From Elusimicrobiota bacterium (GTDB taxonomy: Bacteria; Elusimicrobiota; UBA8919), in assembly GCA_003452965.1 (NCBI GenBank), contig DMMW01000079.1, forward strand, positions 1 to 18,096: DNA of 18,096 nt, read 5' to 3'. The notes beneath the pieces were generated by a model. The model saw only the letters and a list, made by a program, of their open reading frames with translations, had not been told where the DNA came from and made no database searches. Within the stretch, counting starts at the first letter, position 1; each line of letters begins with the position of its first letter. Positions 13,700 to 18,096 of the stretch are shown here, in pieces. A program made the position numbers and the translations under genes.

Positions 13700-14106
13700 C
13701 TGCAAAAAGAATCACAACGCGAAAAATTGAGAGAACCAAGTATGTTGTATATTTGAAAAAAGCAGAAGAGTTTTATTATACAATGTTGGAAGCAAAAAAT
13801 GAAAAGCGATGGAATGCCGTCGGTCTTAATGCCATTCATTGTGCAATTTCTGCTTGCGATGCTGTATTAGTCTTTCACTTGGGATTGAGGTCTTCGGGCG
13901 ACGACCACAGCGATGCAGCGGATTTACTGTCAACTGTTTCCAATATACAGGATATTAAACAAAAAAGTAAAACGCTTGCAAATATATTATCAAAGAAAAA
14001 TTTAGTAGAATACGAAGACAGGGACTTCCTTGAAAACGAAGCGGAAACACTTATTAAATTGACAACAAGATTTTTTGATTGGGTGAAAAGTAAAATAGGC
14101 ACATAA
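13696..14106 (+). CDS. HEPN domain toxin, partner of the MNT gene
   Basis: This 136-aa all-helical protein follows the MNT gene with a 4-base overlap. It carries a HEPN-like R-X5-H motif (R65 to H71, in GLRSSGDDHSDAADLL), which in active HEPN RNases forms the catalytic pair. The first helices (KYVVYLKKAEEFYYTMLEAK) and the NAIHCAISACDAVLV helix fit the fold. In such pairs the HEPN protein is the RNA-cutting toxin, controlled by MNT. The partner is intact, so the pair is probably functional. Its targets are not known from the sequence. Confidence 0.82.
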   Translation: MTAKRITTRKIERTKYVVYLKKAEEFYYTMLEAKNEKRWNAVGLNAIHCAISACDAVLVFHLGLRSSGDDHSDAADLLSTVSNIQDIKQKSKTLANILSKKNLVEYEDRDFLENEAETLIKLTTRFFDWVKSKIGT

Positions 14107-14134
14107 TAACGCTGGAAAGTTTTACTGAAAATAC

Positions 14135-14163
14135 TTGACAAAAGAAAAATAATTTGATATAGT
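14135..14163 (+). promoter_or_regulatory. Promoter of the candidate small RNA
   Basis: TTGACA (14135-14140) and TATAGT (14158-14163) are separated by 17 bases. No start codon with a ribosome site follows before the terminator at 14226. Confidence 0.65.
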
Positions 14164-14169
14164 TAGTTC

Positions 14170-14279
14170 AGTGGTTCGGATCATTGTGAAATTTTAGCGT
14201 AATATCGTGTTTGCGGGGAATACCCGAGACATAAAGTGTGCACATGTAAAAGTGTGTATACCTTATGTCTTTTTTTTTA
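14170..14279 (+). ncRNA. Candidate small RNA of about 110 nt
   Basis: A strong promoter 7 bases upstream and a strong intrinsic terminator at the end define an RNA of about 110 nt with no credible ORF inside. It holds a small inner hairpin (CGGG-GAATA-CCCG, about 14213-14225) before the terminator stem. I do not recognise a known riboswitch, 6S, SRP or tmRNA pattern. It lies 60 bases after the HEPN toxin gene and could be an independent sRNA or a leader whose terminator controls downstream DNA. Confidence 0.5.
14226..14279 (+). terminator. Strong intrinsic terminator
   Basis: AGACATAA and following bases (from 14227) pair with the arm ending TTATGTCT (14263-14270) to give a stem of about 18 bp with one A-C mismatch and two G-U pairs. 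The loop is near ACATGTAAAAGT. A run of nine Ts closes it. Confidence 0.8.
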
Positions 14280-14618
14280 ACAAAACGAGAGAATTGGGAT
14301 ATGAAAAACTTTTTTGAAATAAGGAAAATCGGGAACCGCTTTGATGTTTTTTGGGGTTATATATATTAGGGACATTCCGAAAAATCGGGAGCAGGTTAAT
14401 TATGCGAAATATTCAATTTACGAGAAATAACTGTTTGAAGAAAAAATCTTGTCAAATATTTTTGTACAAGCATAAAATTATACTTTTCAAAACAAAATGG
14501 GGTTTTGAGACGGTAATTTGTCAACTGTGAGTGATTTTTGCTAAAAATATTGAAAATAGCAATTTGACAACCGGGTATTGTAGCGTTAACATCAATGAGA
14601 GTATAAAACAAAAATCAA
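14280..14618. other. AT-rich gap with a promoter and short repeats
   Basis: No convincing gene is present. A 22-codon frame at 14301 (MKNFFEIRKIGNRFDVFWGY plus two) has only a weak GGGAT before it. A small hairpin TTCCGA-AAAA-TCGGGA lies near 14375-14390. A promoter for the next gene is plausible: TTGACA (14564-14569) and TAACAT (14587-14592), 17 bases apart. TTGTCAA at 14518-14524 is the inverse of TTGACAA over that -35 box. Confidence 0.4.
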
Positions 14619-14927
14619 ATGAAGAATTTCGAGGACTTGTTAATGCAGGTCTGCAGCACTAACTATACAGGCGAGTTTCATCTGAAACTGTTTAACAGCG
14701 ATATTGTTTGTTTTGAAAAAATAGAAAAATTTTTTCCTATAGCAGAAAGAAAAAACGGAGAAATCATCCCAGTGGGTGTTTGTATGAGATATATCAGAAA
14801 AATCAGGGAAGGCAGTTTTTTCGGCGAGGTATATATTGAAATTCTAAACGGTAATATCTGTCAGGTAGAGGTAAGAAAAATCTGCAAATTAAAGGATATA
14901 ACCGAGTTCTTATTCGGCTCGATATAA
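14619..14927 (+). CDS. Small hypothetical protein
   Basis: This 102-aa soluble protein has no recognised motif. It appears alpha/beta: a helical start (FEDLLMQVCS), then strands GEFHLKLF and GEVYIEILNGNICQVEVRKI, then a final helix. Such a mix could be a small binding or regulatory domain. It ends 2 bases before the start of the broken excisionase-like gene, so the two were probably one transcript ending at the terminator near 15130. The ribosome site is weak. ATG 14643 is an alternative start. No function is proposed. Confidence 0.6.
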   Translation: MKNFEDLLMQVCSTNYTGEFHLKLFNSDIVCFEKIEKFFPIAERKNGEIIPVGVCMRYIRKIREGSFFGEVYIEILNGNICQVEVRKICKLKDITEFLFGSI

Positions 14928-14929
14928 AA

Positions 14930-15112
14930 ATGGAAAAGAGATTTTTGAATATGACTGAAACAGCAGAGTATTTGGGAATAAAAAAAAGTACCCTGTATGA
15001 TTGGGTCTATATGCGGAAGATTCCTTTTGTAAAGTGCGGTTGATTAACGAAGTTTGATATTAAAGATATAAACGAATGGATAGAGACGAAGAAGGTAGTG
15101 GTGTCCCGCTAA
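14930..15112 (+). pseudogene. Excisionase-like helix-turn-helix gene with an in-frame UGA
   Basis: The first 37 codons read MEKRFLNMTETAEYLGIKKS and STLYDWVYMRKIPFVKCG. A UGA follows at 15041-15043, then LTKFDIKDINEWIETKKVV in the same frame, up to a TAA at 15110-15112. Together these make the usual ~60-aa MerR/excisionase-like DNA-binding domain ('...RKIPFVK.GRLTKFDIKDIDEWI'). The UGA sits exactly where relatives have Arg in GRLTKF, so a single C-to-T change of CGA explains it. The second half holds the wing and the last helix, so a truncated product would be non-functional. The final stop lies inside the terminator stem. Confidence 0.8.
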
Positions 15113-15130
15113 AGCGGGGTTATTTTTTTA
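15104..15130 (+). terminator. Intrinsic terminator
   Basis: CCCGC (15105-15109) and GCGGG (15114-15118) pair around TAAA, followed by TTATTTTTTT. It ends the unit that contains the 102-aa gene and the broken excisionase-like gene. Confidence 0.75.
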
Positions 15131-15161
15131 GGTTTTCAGCAGGGAATTTGAAAAAATAACC

Positions 15162-15190
15162 TTGATTTTTTTAGCCAACCTTGTTATAAT
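15162..15190 (+). promoter_or_regulatory. Promoter upstream of tRNA-Ser
   Basis: TTGATT (15162-15167) and TATAAT (15185-15190) are separated by 17 bases. The leader that would follow is about 220 bases before the tRNA and has several GC-rich hairpins, for example CGCCCC-GTA-GGGGCG (about 15245-15259). Confidence 0.6.
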
Positions 15191-15283
15191 AAAATAATAA
15201 TAAAAAACTAAATGTTTAAATTTATACTAATGTGAGTGGTGCCCCGCCCCGTAGGGGCGAGTCCTCGCACATGAAATGAGCGG

Positions 15284-15413
15284 GGAGGCGTGGCCGAGTT
15301 TCGCCTTAGGCGAATAAAGGTTGCTTGTCCGCCACTGATTCGTAGGCGGGTCCGCCAAAGCCGTAGTGGCAGAAAAACAAATGTAGAAAAAGGATGTGAA
15401 ATATCGTAAAAAT
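15284..15413. repeat. Copy of the tRNA-Ser 5' end and hairpin-rich spacer
   Basis: GGAGGCGTGGCCGAGT (15284-15299) repeats the first 16 bases of the tRNA gene at 15414. The rest of the tRNA is absent. The spacer has TTCGCC-TTA-GGCGAA (about 15299-15313) and a larger palindrome of the CCGCCACT...AGTGGC type (about 15330-15369), which looks like a dispersed palindromic repeat inserted at a duplicated tRNA start. It could also be a relic of an integration or slippage event. Confidence 0.55.
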
Positions 15414-15500
15414 GGAGGCGTGGCCGAGTGGTTGATGGCGCTGGTCTTGAAAACCAGTATGGGCGTCAGCCCATCGAGGGTTCGAATCCTTCCGCCTCCG
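15414..15500 (+). tRNA. tRNA-Ser (anticodon UGA)
   Basis: This 87-nt gene has the acceptor stem GGAGGCG (15414-15420) with CGCCTCC (15493-15499) and discriminator G. The anticodon stem is CTGGT/ACCAG, with loop CTTGAAA giving anticodon TGA (15448-15450). It has a long variable arm (ATGGGC...GCCCAT type) and a T-loop GGTTCGAATCC. The long arm and anticodon fit serine. CCA is not encoded. A promoter lies upstream, and asmA-like follows 69 bases downstream. Confidence 0.97.
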
Positions 15501-15568
15501 TTGCATTTCGCTGAAGAGATACCCGTAACTATGAAAAATAGGAGATGTTGTTGGTGAGGGATTGAAAG

Positions 15569-17965
15569 ATGAAAAAATTTAAGAAGTTTTTGTTGGTTTT
15601 TTTTATAAGTTTTATCGTTCTTTTTATCGGCTTAATAGTCGCACTCAGAATTGCGTATCCGCCCGAAAAATTAAAAGGTATTTTGATTACAAAGATGTCG
15701 GAATTCCTGCATCGCGAGATTGAAATTAAAAAGGTTTCAATAGGATTCAGAGGGCTTGAAGTAGGTGACTTAAAGATTTCGGAAAGACCTTCATTTAAGG
15801 AAGGTGTTTTTGTTGAATCAAAACAGTTTTTGATTATGCCGGACTTGTTTGCAATTTTAAGAAAGCAGATTTCTATAAGTAAAATTACATTGAAGTCGCC
15901 GCGGATAAGTATAATTAGAAATAAGGATAATAGCTTTAATTTCAGCGATTTGATTCCGACGGCTTCAACAGAACCGGTTAAGAAAACGGCGGAACAGCAG
16001 AAAAAGAAACCGGTTTCAGTTGCAGAAACGATGCCGATAGGCTTTATTGTGTCAAGATTCGCTCTGACGGACGGCAATGTGAAGTTTGTTGATAAGTCGC
16101 CGCAGGCAATGTCTGCCGAGTTAAAAAATATCAATGTAAACTTAAGTGGGATTTCGTTGGTAACTTCGTTTTCGGTAGATTTGTCGGTTGACGCAGTGTT
16201 TAAAAATATGGAAGGATCATTTTCGTTTGGCGGGATTGTGAATTTAGCGCAACAAAGTTTAAAGATAAATCAGGCGATGGTTACTGTTGACGGTGCCGGT
16301 TTGAAGGTTTCTGGTGATGTAAAAAAGTTTATGAAACCTGAGACGCTTGATTTTAATGTAAATGTTAAAGATGAAAAACTTTTTGTTGAAAAATTTGTAA
16401 AGTTAGCTGAAAAGATAGCGCCGTTTCCGAAAGGGTTTTCTATTTCTGGCGAGCCGAAGATAGATGTCAATGTTTCCGGCAATATGAATAAGATACAGGT
16501 TAAAGGAAGTGTGGATGCGAAAGGTGTGGAAACCAAATTTGAAGACTTATTTTCAAAGCCTAAAGATATGGAGACACTTTTGACCGCAGATTTAGTTTTT
16601 GAGAATAATGATGTTTTAAAAATTAATAATATTTCAGCGGTTTTGAATACGATTAAAACATCGTTACAAGGGAAGGTTAGTGGAATTTCAAAAAATAGGA
16701 TTTTGTTTGATTTGAAAATAGTGTTGGATAAATTTAATTTGAAGGCTATATCACCGATTGTTCCGATGGCGAAGGATTTCGGTATTTCCGGGTTTATTGA
16801 AGATGAAACAATAATTTCGGGTGATTTGAAAACGATTGCGGTTACAGGTAAGGCGAAACTACAAGATTTTCAATCTGTGCAAAAGAATATGACGGCAAAG
16901 ATTAGCGGAACCGAAGTCGGTTATTCGGTTAATATTACAGATTCTAAAAAAATGAATATAACTTTCAATGTTGATGGGGATACTATAGATATTAAAATGC
17001 CTGAGCAACCGAAACAACAAGCGAAAACTCCGGTTAAGAGTAAGGAAAACGTTACCGAAGCAAAACCGGTACAAACGGTTTCTGCTCCACAGCAAACCCA
17101 GTCGGCTGTTGGTTCTCAACCCGGACAATCAAAATCAACGGCAAAATCGGGAGTCCCGAAAGATATTTTTTTATCCGGCGATTTAAAACTTAAAAAGTTT
17201 GTTTTTGAAAAATTTATTATTTCAGATTGTTCCACAAAGGTCGATTTGAAAAATGCGATGCTTAATATAAAACCATTTTCTATGAAGATGTGTAACGGTA
17301 ATATCTCGGGAAGTATTTTTGCGGATTTGACGGATTTGGAGCCAAGCAGATTAAAATTCGATTTTGCAACAGATGTGAAAAATTATGATATTCACGAGTT
17401 GCTTTTAGAAACCGGCAAAGATTTTAAGGCGCAGGTTTGGGGTACTGCGGAAGGTAAAGTAAGGATTTCAGGAACAGGAAGCAATATGACGGGATTAAAC
17501 GGTAATGGTTCGCTTTCTGTTAAAAATATGAAGATAAATAATGTTAAAATACTTGACCGTTTGGCGGCTGCAGCAGGCATGCCGCAATTGAAGGAAACAA
17601 GTTTCGGATTAGTTAACGGAGGATTTAATATTATTAATGGAAGTATGAATCTTACCGATACAAAAACAATTAATGGCGACAAGTTGGATGCATATTTGTC
17701 CGGGAATGTGAATCTGGTTAATCAAACACAGGACATTAAAGGAGATATTAAATTCACACAGGAATATTCAGGCGGTTCACTTGCAAAATATACAGCGGAT
17801 AACGAAGGTAGGGTTACTGTTCCATTTTATGTTAAAGGCTCTTTTGAAGATCCAAAGGTTAATCTGGATTGGAATAAGATTGCAAAGACTGCTGCTAAGA
17901 AAGAGGCACAACGGGTATTGATAAAAGAAGGAGAAAAACTGCTAAAGGGCTTATTTAACAAATAA
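15569..17965 (+). CDS. AsmA-family envelope protein
   Basis: This 798-aa protein belongs to the AsmA/AsmA-like family of large periplasmic beta-rich proteins anchored in the inner membrane. Relatives are implicated in lipid traffic to, or assembly of, the outer membrane. Residues 7-28 form one membrane anchor. The AsmA N-part follows (RIAYPPEKLKGILITKMSEF, EIKKVSIGFRGLEVGDLKI, ...ISISKITLKSPRISI). Repetitive beta strands run to about 475. A Gln/Pro/Lys-rich low-complexity linker spans about 476-530, and the conserved C-terminal part is GTAEGKVRISGTGSNMTGLN, LDRLAAAAGMP and VPFYVKGSFEDPKVNLDW. GAGGG and GAAAG lie before the ATG. This is core chromosome, distinct from the island to its left. 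Confidence 0.9.
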   Translation: MKKFKKFLLVFFISFIVLFIGLIVALRIAYPPEKLKGILITKMSEFLHREIEIKKVSIGFRGLEVGDLKISERPSFKEGVFVESKQFLIMPDLFAILRKQISISKITLKSPRISIIRNKDNSFNFSDLIPTASTEPVKKTAEQQKKKPVSVAETMPIGFIVSRFALTDGNVKFVDKSPQAMSAELKNINVNLSGISLVTSFSVDLSVDAVFKNMEGSFSFGGIVNLAQQSLKINQAMVTVDGAGLKVSGDVKKFMKPETLDFNVNVKDEKLFVEKFVKLAEKIAPFPKGFSISGEPKIDVNVSGNMNKIQVKGSVDAKGVETKFEDLFSKPKDMETLLTADLVFENNDVLKINNISAVLNTIKTSLQGKVSGISKNRILFDLKIVLDKFNLKAISPIVPMAKDFGISGFIEDETIISGDLKTIAVTGKAKLQDFQSVQKNMTAKISGTEVGYSVNITDSKKMNITFNVDGDTIDIKMPEQPKQQAKTPVKSKENVTEAKPVQTVSAPQQTQSAVGSQPGQSKSTAKSGVPKDIFLSGDLKLKKFVFEKFIISDCSTKVDLKNAMLNIKPFSMKMCNGNISGSIFADLTDLEPSRLKFDFATDVKNYDIHELLLETGKDFKAQVWGTAEGKVRISGTGSNMTGLNGNGSLSVKNMKINNVKILDRLAAAAGMPQLKETSFGLVNGGFNIINGSMNLTDTKTINGDKLDAYLSGNVNLVNQTQDIKGDIKFTQEYSGGSLAKYTADNEGRVTVPFYVKGSFEDPKVNLDWNKIAKTAAKKEAQRVLIKEGEKLLKGLFNK

Positions 17966-17975
17966 GATAGCGTAT

Positions 17976-18064
17976 AGAGGTTAGCGTATAGGGAATAGGT
18001 AGGTAAACGGAATGAGACTAGTAAAAACAAATAACTAATCTCCATTCTCTAACCACTAACCTCT
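17976..18064. repeat. Nested inverted repeat after the AsmA gene
   Basis: Outer arms are AGAGGTTAG (17976-17984) and CTAACCTCT (18056-18064). An inner imperfect pair is GAATGAGACTAGT (18010-18022) with ACTAATCTCCATTC (18034-18047). A short direct repeat TAGCGTATA also occurs twice. It could fold into a long stem in the RNA. No T-run follows, so a classical terminator is not supported. It may be a dispersed repeat. Confidence 0.5.
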
Positions 18065-18080
18065 GATTTATGAGGGATTT

Positions 18081-18096
18081 ATGGAAAAGATAATTA
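18081..18096 (+). CDS. Start of the next gene (partial)
   Basis: The sequence GAGGGATTT-ATG gives a plausible ribosome site and start. Only MEKII can be read before the window ends. The product is unknown. Confidence 0.4.

Noticed and set aside
14301..14369. 22-codon ORF MKNFFEIRK...
   Set aside because: It is short, has only a weak upstream GGGAT, and shows no known motif. It is mentioned only within the gap description.
14930..15112. UGA recoding as an amino acid
   Set aside because: UGA is used as the normal stop for the MNT gene, and the position is explained by a single CGA to TGA change.

Overview
The window is AT-rich DNA that looks like the chromosome of a Gram-negative bacterium. 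The main support for that is a complete AsmA-family envelope protein beside a tRNA-Ser gene. I cannot fix the lineage. The dispersed palindromic repeats and gene style would suit an uncultivated group such as Elusimicrobiota or Omnitrophota, but that is only an impression. Nearly all genes lie on the + strand, and UGA appears to be a normal stop.

Region 1 (1-1700) is a small conserved hypothetical gene followed by wreckage. A good promoter at 473-500 is cut off from any gene by a cluster of three IS-like ends or MITEs (about 496-911). Then come an intact 78-codon gene and an overlapping graveyard of toxin-antitoxin pieces: the start of a nucleotidyltransferase-like gene, the 3' part of an AbiEi-type antitoxin, and the first 21 codons of an AbiEii-type toxin. 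Region 2 (1700-3034) is a DUF4143/AAA_14 ATPase behind a promoter with short repeats.

Region 3 (3141-12955) is a type III restriction-modification locus: an unknown 236-aa protein, the Mod methyltransferase, a small membrane protein, an AlbA_2 plus GHKL-ATPase protein, the Res helicase-nuclease, and a pRiA4b ORF-3 family protein. Between the AlbA_2 gene and res lies a 1.8-kb mosaic (about 7960-9750). In it, four copies of one repeat punctuate truncated genes: two copies of a winged-helix tail, the start of a DUF1016 gene and the start of a BRO-N gene. Copies of the first bases of res occur before the AlbA_2 gene and inside the mosaic, suggesting insertion at the start of res followed by repeat-mediated duplication. 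The mod gene itself carries palindromic repeats read in frame.

Region 4 (12999-14106) is a complete two-gene module, a wHTH-nucleotidyltransferase (MNT) antitoxin and a HEPN toxin, overlapping by ATGA. Its strong promoter is followed by two 16-bp operator-like palindromes exactly 20 bp apart. Region 5 (14107-15130) holds a promoter-terminator pair with no ORF, which is a candidate small RNA of about 110 nt. It also holds a small unknown gene and an excisionase-like gene broken by one UGA.

Region 6 (15131-18096) returns to core chromosome: a promoter, a structured leader with a 16-bp copy of the tRNA 5' end, tRNA-Ser(UGA), asmA-like, and the first bases of another gene. Overall this is a defence island bounded on the right by a tRNA. 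The type III system and the MNT-HEPN pair look intact, and the rest shows heavy turnover by repeats.
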